NCBI GenBank assembly: GCA_000310025.1
Contig: FN649729.1
Coordinates: forward strand, 3,691,218-3,715,743
Length of the DNA stretch: 24,526 bases
Reading direction: 5' to 3'
DNA from: Ectocarpus siliculosus
Taxonomy: Eukaryota; Sar; Phaeophyceae; Ectocarpales; Ectocarpaceae
The notes beneath the pieces are model-generated. The model ran no database searches. It had not been told where the DNA came from and saw only the letters and a program-made list of their open reading frames with translations. Shown here piece by piece: positions 1 to 8,224 of the stretch (its first letter is position 1; the number at the start of each line of letters is the position of its first letter). The position numbers and the translations under genes are program-made.

Positions 1-1299
1 CCGGGCTCTTGTCGAGAGCGTGTTGCACAAAGGAGTGACTCAAGTTCCTTTATTATTAGAGAGAGTTTAACGAGTGACAGACGTGAGCAAGAAGAGGCAA
101 AGCCTGCTGCACCAAGTCTGTCTATCATACCCATATCTATCTCATCTGCGTAACCCCCTCGGAGATCTCGGATAATTCAGTGCTGCACTTGGCTGCACGG
201 CTGAAAAAAAAAAAAGATGGCGGCGGAACAAAGAATATCGGCTTACACAGAAGAGCAGCGCGACCGGCGTACATCCACCCAACGCTAAAGGTTTACAGCA
301 GTAGACTATTCCAATAGCTATCTAGGGAACCAAGATTTGCCGAATTCTGTCCACTGTAGGCTGAAAAATTGTCGGCGCAACCCGCAGCCCGTGCCCGAAA
401 AAAACGTGCCGATCGAATCTACGCGGCGCAACCACGCTGCTGTGCACCCGCCAAAGAGACCAAGCACGAGAACGCGCCCACCACAGCATCAATCGCCACA
501 AAAATTTGATGGAAGATGTACTGAGCGCCAGAGAATAGGTTGCATAAAAATTCAACTTAGTTAATGCAGATGATCGAGAGGTAGGAACGAATGAAGTTGA
601 AAAGTTGCGTTCGCATACAGGCACCGTGCTTATGCCCTGCCACAGTGCCGGCAACACCGAGCATTGGCAATGTTAGCTGCTGATCTTGTGGTTGTATAGC
701 ACTTGGAATTGTGCTGCAATACGAACTACAGGTGGAGTACTCTTCAATGGCGTCAGCTAGGTTTGAACTGAAATTGCTGTTGGTGGTGCCCCCCTGTTGT
801 TGCACCGCACACGCTTGCTTGTGCCTGTTGGAGTCGGGACCTGAGACCTAGCAGCACAACTCTCCTGATTCCTGACGAAAAAAAATGCAAGAAGGGTCGA
901 GCGACTACTGTAACACGGCACCTACGGTAACAGTGAGTTTGGCCACTGATAACGTTGTGCTACGTGGTGTCGCATGCAGGCACGGTCGGCATATATATGA
1001 ACACATTGAAGTACTTGTCTCGATGTACATGAGTACGCCCTGAGCATTGGGTGTGGCGAGAACGCCGGAAATACTTACAAACGAGCACCGCACACAAGAT
1101 CGGGACCCCCCGGGTTGCCCAAACCTATCAACATCATGCCCGAAGGATACAACAACTAACTTATTTACAGTCAGTACAATACCGGCCCAACGCACACAGC
1201 ACCCCAATAATAGGTTTCCGCCGGCAGTTTGCCGGAAAAACGCGAAGAACAAAATACCATGCCAATAAACAACGGACACCCGGCTTGGCCGAAGAGAAA
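1..1299. other. Left flank without a supportable gene
   Basis: I find no convincing gene here. Open frames on both strands are short (at most about 144 codons), have biased composition and overlap each other on opposite strands. None shows a recognisable domain, and none joins neatly to a neighbour through splice sites. The stretch contains A-runs near 206 and 881. It could be intergenic DNA or intron of a gene beyond the left edge. A minus-strand frame at 557-805 could be an exon, but nothing else supports it. Confidence 0.5.
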
Positions 1300-1406
1300 T
1301 ACCCCCCCCCCCCACCCCCCGGTTCACCTCCCTGCGCAACTAGGAACTAAAATTCCCCCCGGGCGGAAACGCGCGCTCTAACCCGCTTGAAAGTATTAAG
1401 CTGAAA
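1300..1406 (+). repeat. ~107-bp direct repeat, copy A
   Basis: This begins with a poly-C tract interrupted by one A, then GGTTCACCTCCCTG, and ends near AAAGTATTAAGCTGAA. It matches 2059-2166 in the same orientation with about ten differences, mostly transitions. The pair brackets an ORF for a reverse transcriptase tail. The simplest reading is that copy A is the 3' UTR of an upstream, otherwise lost, tandem copy of the same retroelement. An LTR-like terminal repeat is the alternative. Confidence 0.8.
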
Positions 1407-2056
1407 TAGGAGACCAGGAGGAAACGTTGGACACGGAAGGGTTCGGGGGGTTCAAGACGAAAGTCAAGGAGATGCTAGAAAGTAGGGAGGAGTCAACCCT
1501 TCGGAAGAAGGTACTAAGCGAAGACCACTTGGAGATATACGGGAAGTTGAAAGAAGGGATAGGGATGAAGACGTACTTGGACGGCCCCATGGACTACGCG
1601 AAAAAGCTGAAATTGCAATTTCGAGTAGGCGATCTGGACTTGCCAGAACGGAGGAAGAGGTATACCAGCCGTAGGAGAGAGGAAGAGGAGGATAGACACA
1701 CATGTCCATGTGGCAAATCGGAGGAGAGTAGACCCCACATAGTTGGAGAGTGTGAGTTGTACAGGAAGGAAAGAGAGGATCTCGAGGAGGAAATGAGACA
1801 GAGAGGGTGTGACATGGACAAGTTTGGTAAATTAGACAACAGCGAAAAAACGATCGCGATAATTGGGGATAGATGGTGGGCACAAGAGGCCCTAGAGGAC
1901 GGGGATAAGATGTGCAAGAAATTTTTATGGAGTTTGTGGCAGAAACGTAAAGAGCTCCTAAATGTTGGTGGTGTCTCTAGTAGGGGTAGGAACGGTGCTC
2001 CGTCTCGAAAGGGACGCGTGGTCAATGGTCAAATGACTACGGCAAGCAACAAATGA
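1400..2056 (+). pseudogene. C-terminal fragment of a retroelement reverse transcriptase protein
   Basis: The frame opens after a stop at 1397 and ends at TGA 2054-2056. It encodes about 218 residues with no ATG near its start, so it is the 3' part of a larger protein or a truncated copy. Counting from the TTG at 1427, a metal-binding cluster C93-x-C95-x8-H104-x4-C109 sits in an acidic/basic helical context. It is followed by an aromatic block (DRWW) and a basic tail. This arrangement resembles the zinc-binding C-terminal region of non-LTR retrotransposon reverse transcriptases. No polymerase or endonuclease motifs remain in the window. The element would act in the nucleus on its own RNA, but this fragment cannot. 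The family assignment comes from motif layout and general resemblance, not from a search. Confidence 0.6.
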
Positions 2057-2058
2057 GT

Positions 2059-2166
2059 ACGCCCCCCCCCCCACCCCCCGGTTCACCTCCCTGTGCAACT
2101 AGGAACTAAAATTCGCCCCGGGCGGAAACACGTGCTCTAGCCGGCTTGAAAGTATTAGGCTGAAGT
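2059..2166 (+). repeat. ~107-bp direct repeat, copy B
   Basis: This starts two bases after the stop codon of the reverse-transcriptase fragment and is the second copy of the 1300-1406 repeat, including the poly-C tract. Its position right after the stop suits a retroelement 3' UTR. No poly-A or simple tail is visible at its right end, where similarity stops near GGCTGAA. Confidence 0.8.
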
Positions 2167-2431
2167 TCGTCCGTCTGATGTCTCGTACCCCGGGGTCGTC
2201 GTATCTCGTGGATGGATGCATCCAACGGAAGTGAAGCACGGACGGACCTGTTCAACCACCAACAAGGACGCGCGAAATATGTCATTGAAACATGGAGTTA
2301 GGATAAATCAGACCACACGATCTTTCTGTACGACGTGGAGATCTGACGTGCAATAATGCCGGGCACGACATCCCCAACCCCAATCCCATGGAACGATATA
2401 TTATGTACCTGCCTGAAGAAGTAGCCAGGTC

Positions 2432-2917
2432 TCAGTTCCAGGCGTCGGTTACGAGATCCGCAACCCCATCATCTGTGTCTCCATCACTCCAGTTGGAGTC
2501 GACTCTCTTCTCGCTCACCCCGTCAGGTTCCCCATCGCTGGAGCCAGATTCGCTCGAATCCACCTTGATCAAATCGTCGAGTGCTCCGACCGAACCGTCG
2601 CCGTTATCGTCCGACTCGGGGTCCTCCAACTCTTCATCGGCGTAGCGATGCTTCTCGCGTGTCCCGGGGGTGTTCTTCAGGGCAGGGTCACTCTCCACGT
2701 CGGCTCGAACAATTCTACCAGCTGCCCGCACGACGGACATCCTTGCGTCTGCGTCCTCCGTGTCCTTCTCGACTTCCTTCAGAATCGACTCGAGAGACCT
2801 ACCCTTATCCGCTAGCTGGTTGGATGGTGGCTGTGCGGGTGCGTTACGTCGAGCACGCAGCATAAACTCAACGAGATGCTTGTCCCCAAGGGTGTTTGGG
2901 AAGAGGAAGAGTTCCCG
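2432..2917 (-). pseudogene. In-frame downstream part (acidic tail) of the cysteine-rich protein
   Basis: This frame is identical in phase to the large minus-strand ORF at 2918-4438 and follows its TAG without any other interruption. It runs about 160 codons to the stop at 2432. The first ATG is at 2863, so as a separate gene it would encode 143 residues. The protein begins with a short basic stretch and then a predicted helix (about residues 20-55 from that ATG). It ends in a very acidic Asp/Glu/Ser/Gly tail rich in DD and SDG. Such tails are common in chromatin or nucleic-acid-associated proteins, but that is only compositional. It is probably the true C-terminus of the upstream protein, detached by a nonsense mutation, readthrough codon or sequencing error. 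An unannotated intron spanning the TAG is also possible. Confidence 0.45.
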
Positions 2918-4438
2918 CTAGCGTGCATCTCCTTGCGCTCCGTCGGCTCGGACCAATCGTGATTTGCTGTCGGGGTCTGCGTCCATCCCGGTAAACAAGT
3001 CCTGGACGATGCTTCGTGCGTACTTCCCCGTTATCTCCTCCATGCCAACCTTCGCTCGTTCAGCAGCTAGCCAACCGGCGACGTCCTGCCAGCAAAGGAT
3101 ATCACCTCGACCGAGGACGTCATCCACCATCCTCCGCACCGTGCTCAAAGGCTCTAGAAGCGTCGGCACCTCGTCCCCCGATCCACATGGCTTGTTCGCT
3201 GCTTGCTCTGGCGGTTTGTCGTCTCTCTTCATGCCGTTCAAGCGGCTCTGGTAGCAACGGCCGCACCACCAGTCACCATCACTCACCATCGCATTACCCT
3301 CCGCGACATGGTCTCCTGCAGCATCCATGGGATACCACCTTACGCGGCTCTTGTCCGATTTCCGGTACTTGCATTTACTGCATTGGCGAAGCTCTGCTTT
3401 CCTTTCTTTCTCGGCGAAATAAGCTAGGAAGCAGTCTGGGCGTTGGCAGAGGCAGTCCTTGCTGGGACTAAAGTCTCGCATGATAGCTAGAGGCAGGGTT
3501 TTCTCTCCTTGTCTCAACGCGGCTACGAAGGTTACAGCTCGCCCTAGCCGGTCCGCGCGGAGGTGCGTGAAACCTTCGTCGTCCGGCAATCTGTGGCATG
3601 CCGAACATAGTCTCTCGTCGGCCGAGTGCACTACACTCCCGGGGCATGTGCTACACTCGGTGCGAGGGTAGTGTGTAACCCAACCGCATTCCTGACGGCC
3701 GCACACCTTTTTTCGCTTCTTGCCTGTTGGTTGTCCTACAGGTAGCACCGCCGGGGCAGAAAGTCTCCTGCCCGCATTCCGCTTGCCTGGCAGATGACCG
3801 GCTTGTCTTGGGTTCCCGCCGTGGCTCCTACGCCGAGTATCAACGGGGTTATTCCCCCCGGCCTCTGATTGTCGCCGTTCATCTTCGGCAATCGCGCGAT
3901 CTCTACGAGCCGTGGCCTCTCTCCTGGCCTCGCTCTGCTGCTTGTAGTAATCCTCCTCCTCGAGCTTGCTCTCGAGGTTTGGTAGGCACCCACCCGTGAC
4001 ACTAGCAGAGGGCCTCCTCTTCCTCCTCCGTTTCCTGCCCGACCGGGTCTTTCCTCCCGTCCGACGGACACGTGCACCGGAATCTCCCGCGTCGCGCTTT
4101 GTCGCGGCGATGGGGGTGCGCGCCTCGTTGGTTAGGTAACCCTCTCCCCTGCTCCCGCTCCGTCTCCGTTCACTTGTGGCGTCTCCTTCTGTCTCGTCGA
4201 CCACTGGCTGACACGGGGTTAGCGCGCCTTCCGTGAGCTGGCGAAGGGTTAGTATCGGCTGTATACCCCCGCTTCCGGGTGTAGTAGGGCTCCCATACTG
4301 GTTCCGAGGCAACGCCGGTGGCGTACCCGGCAGAGCTGTGGGGCTCTTCACCCCACAAGCCGGTTGGCCCACCCTACGTGGACGGGAATTCATCTGGCAG
4401 CAGCTCGACCTATGCCGGCCGTTTTTCCATGCATTCAA
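2918..4438 (-). CDS. Unrecognised cysteine-rich, probably zinc-binding protein
   Basis: A 506-codon open frame, by far the longest outside the retrotransposon. I do not recognise the family. From the TTG at 4438 (the first in-frame ATG encodes residue 16), residues 1-110 are Pro/Gly/Arg-rich. Residues 130-145 are strongly basic and look like a nuclear localisation signal. Residues 153-196 are a charged, probably coiled-coil helix. A second basic patch (about 239-245) precedes two similar cysteine modules. Module one has C246-x4-C251, C262-x2-C265 and C278-x2-C281. Module two has C331-x4-C336, C353-x2-C356 and C392-x2-C395. This looks like a duplicated zinc-binding domain. The frame is open upstream to about 4505 without an ATG, so an upstream exon is possible. 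It ends at TAG 2918-2920, after which the same frame continues. It may be a host nuclear factor or a transposon-encoded protein; the sequence does not decide. Confidence 0.55.
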   Translation of the reverse strand: MNAWKNGRHRSSCCQMNSRPRRVGQPACGVKSPTALPGTPPALPRNQYGSPTTPGSGGIQPILTLRQLTEGALTPCQPVVDETEGDATSERRRSGSRGEGYLTNEARTPIAATKRDAGDSGARVRRTGGKTRSGRKRRRKRRPSASVTGGCLPNLESKLEEEDYYKQQSEARREATARRDRAIAEDERRQSEAGGNNPVDTRRRSHGGNPRQAGHLPGKRNAGRRLSAPAVLPVGQPTGKKRKKVCGRQECGWVTHYPRTECSTCPGSVVHSADERLCSACHRLPDDEGFTHLRADRLGRAVTFVAALRQGEKTLPLAIMRDFSPSKDCLCQRPDCFLAYFAEKERKAELRQCSKCKYRKSDKSRVRWYPMDAAGDHVAEGNAMVSDGDWWCGRCYQSRLNGMKRDDKPPEQAANKPCGSGDEVPTLLEPLSTVRRMVDDVLGRGDILCWQDVAGWLAAERAKVGMEEITGKYARSIVQDLFTGMDADPDSKSRLVRADGAQGDAR

Positions 4439-5544
4439 AACCTGACCAGAGTTACGACAACAACATGTTACTTTTGCACGTACAGCTATAAGCCAGGCGC
4501 ACGCCTATTCGTGGGGTGGGATTTTCGGTGCCTCTTGACAGCCATGCATAAGGTCTGATCCTCTTTACGGGCGCGCCTATGCACCTGAGCACGCAACGGA
4601 CAGAAACCTGTTCAAATACGTAGTTATACTCTAGAGTGTCTGCAGCTAAGCGCCCCGAGTGTCTGCAGCTAAGCGCCCCGAGTCATGTTCGGCTCGTATA
4701 TTGGCAAAGCACCGAGCGTAATAATTGAACTCGAAGAAATCGTACTTGCCCTCTTGAAGCCCAATTTGTCTGCAACTTGTAGTGATAGGCTGACCCTGAG
4801 CTGGCATTATTGTACCGGGCATTTCCATCGTATCTTGGGGTGGGAATGGTGTATCCAAATGTACCTACATGCGCAACGTGCAAGAGCGCTGCGGACCCAC
4901 GGCATGGACTCTTCTGAAATTTGAATTTTGAACACACCATGCTTTTCCCCTGCCACACTAAATCGCCTCAAACCTTTTGCATTAGGTGGCAATACAACCT
5001 AGGTATAAGGCGGTAGCATAGTTAGGCTGCAATACAACCACCTCGCGCAGAGGTCGGGTCGCATGTGAAGCTCGCTCCCTGATTTTGGAGCTGCTGCATG
5101 GTGGTACACTCTAGCTAAAGTCCAACTTTTTCACCCTACCGTTCACAACTGTACGTATAAAACATACCCTGGTGTACCCTGGCATCTTATTTACATAACT
5201 CTGTTGAAATCTGGACAGTTTATGCTCTCGTTCGCCCTCTAGAGCCGATGCTAGGTGTGGAGGTCTGGTGCCGAGCGAGCTGCCTGATCAGAGGGGTTTC
5301 CACAAGGGGCTGCTTTCCCGTTGGAAGCTTTATTCGGCGTACTTACTTTTTTTTTTTTTCAGCCGTGCAGCACTGAATTGTATCCTGCCGAGTACACACA
5401 CATTTGTTACGGTGTCTTTTTTTATTGGATCTTTCTATTCCGAGTCATCGACCGAAAAATAGAGACGTCACATACATAATACATACACCTTCTACCGCTA
5501 TGTATGGTGTTTCGGTGATATCTCCGCATGCATACAGTGAAGCA
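4439..5544. other. Non-coding stretch with a short tandem duplication
   Basis: No gene is supportable. Open frames are short and mutually overlapping. The only clear structure is the 23-bp tandem duplication at 4634-4679. A T-run lies near 5348-5360. The phrase GCAATACAACC occurs twice (about 4991 and 5029). Confidence 0.5.
4634..4679. repeat. Perfect 23-bp tandem duplication
   Basis: Two identical head-to-tail 23-bp units (4634-4656 and 4657-4679), each starting GAGTGTCTGCAG and ending GCGCCCC, followed by a further GAGT. This is a recent local duplication, probably replication slippage. No function is implied. Confidence 0.95.
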
Positions 5545-6135
5545 ACAGCGATGACAAAGGCATCCGCCATGAGCTGCGTGTATGGTCCGTCTTGGGTGGT
5601 GGCTGTTAGAGACCACAGGGCGATTGGAGGCACGCAAACTGAGGTGGCGAGGGTCAACAGCACGCCGGAAAAATACCCATCCGCGCCAGCAACCAGTTTT
5701 TTTTTTGCTCTTTGGTCTGTGTCGCAAATTTGGTTTATCGATGCTCCCTCGCCACCCACACCAGCACCAGCGATGACAAAGGAATCCGCCATGAGCTGTG
5801 TGTATGGTCCGCCTTGTGTGGTGGTTGATACAGACCAGGAGGCTGAAGGGCGCTCAAACATTGTGAGCGCAAGAGTCGTGAACAAGCGGCGGGAAGAATG
5901 ACCCGCCTCGTCTTCAAGCAAATTGTTTTTGCTCTTTCGCCCGTGTCGCAACTTTGGTTCATCGATGCTCCCTCGCTACCCACTCCAGCAACAGCGATGA
6001 CAAAGAAAGGTATCCGCCATGAGCTGCGCGTATGGTCCGTCTTGTGTGGAGGTTGACACAGATCAGGAGGCTACAGGGCGCCCAAAAGTTGGGTTCGCAA
6101 AAAAAGTTGACAGCACACCAACAAAGACCCCCCGC
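5545..6135. repeat. ~223-bp tandem repeat, about 2.6 units
   Basis: The anchor ATGACAAAG followed by an ATCCGCCATGAGCTG block recurs at 5551, 5773 and 5997, giving spacings of 222 and 224 bp. Units also share CATCGATGCTCCCTCGC and a downstream GACAGCAC/CAACAGCAC block, and the third is partial. On the minus strand all units can encode the peptide GPY(T/A)QLMAD. In units one and two this continues as FVIA, but unit three has a small insertion that breaks the frame and a stop nearby. This could be a minisatellite-like array or repeated exons of a decayed minus-strand gene. The plus strand is also open across much of it, so coding evidence is weak. Confidence 0.85.
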
Positions 6136-6421
6136 TGCTGCGTCCAGACTCTCTCGGCTCGTTTGCCGCTTATTTGCGCCGCACACATCGGGTTGTCCAC
6201 TTGGTCCAGCCGAATAAAAAAACAACGCTAACTAACGCTGATGCTACTGACTCTGCACCAGTCACATGACACAGCTCGTGTGAACACCGTTAGAGTTTGC
6301 GGGGATCAACCGTCGAGAGATTCAGTTTGTAGGTAGCGTCATGTGGTTGTGACAAAAAAAATACCACAGAAAAACACAGCCCCGACTTATTTATATGTTA
6401 CCCAAAACTGCCCCAGAAAAA

Positions 6422-6540
6422 GACAGGATGGGCTGTCCAAAACGGGTTGCCTTTTTTTGTTGGTCTTTTTTCCCTGAAAAAAGACACCGTAAAAAGGGGT
6501 TCTGTGGCCAGTTGTCTTTTTTTGAGAAGGAAAAAAGAAA
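6422..6540. other. Cluster of short perfect inverted repeats
   Basis: GACAG-GATGGG-CTGTC lies at 6422-6437. GTCTTTTTT-CCCTG-AAAAAAGAC (9-bp arms) lies at 6463-6485. A T-run/A-run pair with TCTTTTTT and AAAAAAGA arms lies at about 6515-6538. The tracts are homopolymeric, so some pairing arises by composition. The cluster ends about 90 bp before the retrotransposon's left end and is not part of it. No gene is evident from 6136 to 6630. Confidence 0.5.
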
Positions 6541-6591
6541 AAGAAAGGCAGCTCCAAAAAAGAACCGTAAGAAATGGCCTTTAGAGAGGCA

Positions 6592-6630
6592 CTTGGTTGG
6601 TTGTTGTGCCTCCTCGCCTCCTCTGTCCTC
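6592..6630 (+). repeat. Left half of the repeat split by the retrotransposon
   Basis: This short stretch, containing GCCTCCTCGCCTCC and CTGTCCTC, matches 17345-17382, where the same repeat is uninterrupted. It ends in CCTC (6627-6630), which recurs immediately after the element at 17082-17085 and is the target-site duplication. Confidence 0.7.
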
Positions 6631-6670
6631 TGTTATAGGATTCAGATGTGTAGACGGAACATAGAAGAGC
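6631..6670 (+). repeat. Remnant of the 5' LTR (first 40 bp)
   Basis: Identical to 16846-16885, the start of the 3' LTR. The match breaks after AGAAGAGC, where the 5' side passes straight into gag-proximal sequence and the 3' side continues as LTR. The rest of U3, R, U5 and the primer-binding site are missing here, which fits one internal deletion. Transcription from this end would need a neighbouring promoter. Confidence 0.85.
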
Positions 6671-6674
6671 CTTG

Positions 6675-6760
6675 CTTCGGCCCCCCCCGTTTCTTCGGAA
6701 ACTCGTGTTGCGTTTTCGAACATGCCACCGGCTTCGGCCCCCCCCGTTTCTTCGGAAACT
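6675..6760 (+). repeat. 29-bp direct repeat, 57 bp apart, at the Gag start
   Basis: The segment from CTTCGGCCCCCCCC to TTCGGAAACT occurs at 6675-6703 and 6732-6760. The 57-bp spacing keeps the Gag frame, so both copies encode ASAPPVSSET. The upstream copy lies before the first ATG (6722) and is open back to TAG 6662 inside the LTR remnant. This suggests that the present Gag start is truncated by the deletion. Confidence 0.85.
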
Positions 6761-7339
6761 GTTGCACCTCCTGTTTTTTCTACCGCTGATTATGCTGTAG
6801 GCTCAGGAATCGCACACAACCCCGGGTTCTCAAACCCCACCCCCCCTTCGACTTTTGTGCCCGTACAAGATGTTCATCATGTTGTACCGTCTTGGGATAG
6901 TGTTCCGCCTGCTGCCCCTTCGGTTGCAGCTGCTGCACCCCCTGTCGTTTCGGATGATAGTGTCTTGCCACTTTCTTCCAACATTGCACATGCTCGTCAA
7001 GCCACAGTAGATGCGGCTGCTTCGGCAGTTAGCAAGACTCACGTAGTTACTGTCCAACGGGCGTACATCACTCTGAACTTGAAAAAAGTTGGAAATGTCG
7101 CTACCATGCCCTTCCCTTCAACTTTGTTGCCTGGGGACGGCTACCAACAGCTCATCCGCACAACACGAACGGCCTTGTCCGACATATTGTTGCTGTATGA
7201 TGACCAAAGCGAAGGGTTGGACAGTACTGATTACGTGCCTGGATGGGAACGGCCTCTCGAAAAGAAACTTTCGGGTGCGATCACCCCTGACAAGCCCTCT
7301 ACTGCCGATCTTGTCCTTTCCATCGCTGATTACTTTTAG
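6722..7339 (+). pseudogene. gag: Gag, N-terminal part
   Basis: The frame starts at ATG 6722, or earlier in the intact element, and stops at TAG 7337-7339. The same frame then continues. The first 90 residues are Pro/Ala/Ser/Val-rich and probably disordered. A more ordered segment follows, containing hydrophobic stretches typical of the folded Gag region. Gag forms the intracellular particle that packages element RNA. The assignment rests on position ahead of the zinc knuckle and protease and on composition, since capsid domains diverge quickly. The TAG is followed by CAG, which resembles some leaky-stop contexts, but three further stops downstream favour mutational decay. Confidence 0.7.
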
Positions 7340-8224
7340 CAGGTGAAGAGGAGCTTGGACGGCGGCGCCACCGGACCTGAAGCTTTTCAGTTGCTGTTGC
7401 GTCATCTTGCGGAGCAATTTGATGTCGGCGACCGTCAAGAGTTATTTTTGAGGCTACAACAATTTGGAGTAGCAGATGGTACTTCTTTCGCGGATTACCT
7501 TCGTGCTTTTCGTTTGTTGGTTTCGTCTGTGACTGGCTCTGAGCGTACTTTGGCCCCTAGCGTATCCATGGTTCTAGAAATAGTGCGGCATTCGGTCTGC
7601 AAGCAATTTCCGAGTTTGTCTCCGATTTTGTACCCGGGTGCTCTGGCCACGGCCGTCACTCCCTTTGCGTCGATTGCGGATATGTGGGAGGCGTTCGCGC
7701 CTCTAGCGACAAATAAAACCCCGGCTATCGGCGGATCATCTTATTTTTCGTTGTCTTCGACGCGTGGCTCCTCGCAGCCTCGGCGGTCCCAACACCGCGC
7801 CCCCGCGCCTTCGGGCCAGTGGGCACCAGGTTCAGCTCAGAACCCTGTAGTTCTGCCGGTACAATCGCACGATGCTGACCCTTTCACACGCAACTATAAT
7901 TCTTGGCCTGCTTCGCAAGCCGATTGGTCTGATGTATACGCTCTCACTTCTAGCTTTCGTAACACGGAGGATCCTTTTTTGTGGACTCCTTTGTTGACAC
8001 AAGAGGCTCGCTCGCAAGCCTTCCGCGAAAACAGGAATCGCTGTCTGAACTGCTCGGGTGAAGACCATTCCATGAAGCAATGCGTTGCACCGTTCACGAA
8101 TTCTAGTGGGTTGTTGAACCCCGAGTTGGGTCTCCTCAATGACGATTCTGCTGCTTTTAGACGTTGGCAAGGCCGTATGCGGTCTTTTCGACGAAAAAGT
8201 GCGGACAACCGCCAAAACAATTAG
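7340..8224 (+). pseudogene. gag: Gag, capsid C-terminal part and nucleocapsid zinc knuckle
   Basis: This is in the same frame as the preceding part and runs from the base after TAG 7339 to TAG 8222-8224. The first 110 residues are helical with regularly spaced hydrophobics, as in retrotransposon capsid domains. A Ser/Arg/Pro-rich linker follows. A CCHC knuckle, CLNCSGEDHSMKQC, spans 8042-8083 (C-x2-C-x4-H-x4-C). This motif binds the element's RNA during packaging. The tail after the knuckle is rich in Arg/Gln/Asn and continues past the TAG, again with no frame change. Both flanking stops could derive from CAG by one transition. Confidence 0.8.

Noticed and set aside
1321-1334. GGTTCACCTCCCTG as a tRNA T-arm
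   Set aside because: No matching acceptor, anticodon or D-arm nearby, and it is part of a dispersed repeat. I found no tRNA or rRNA gene in the window.
905-1350. Opposed open frames on both strands around 905-1350
   Set aside because: Neither shows a domain. Part of the plus-strand frame runs into the poly-C repeat, so they are compositional.
6391-6723. 110-codon minus-strand frame over the hairpin cluster
   Set aside because: It is Phe/Lys-rich only because of T and A runs, and it crosses the retrotransposon boundary.
7337-7342. TAG-CAG as a programmed readthrough signal between Gag halves
   Set aside because: It lies inside Gag, not at a gag/pol border. Three more in-frame stops and three frame losses follow, so decay explains it better.
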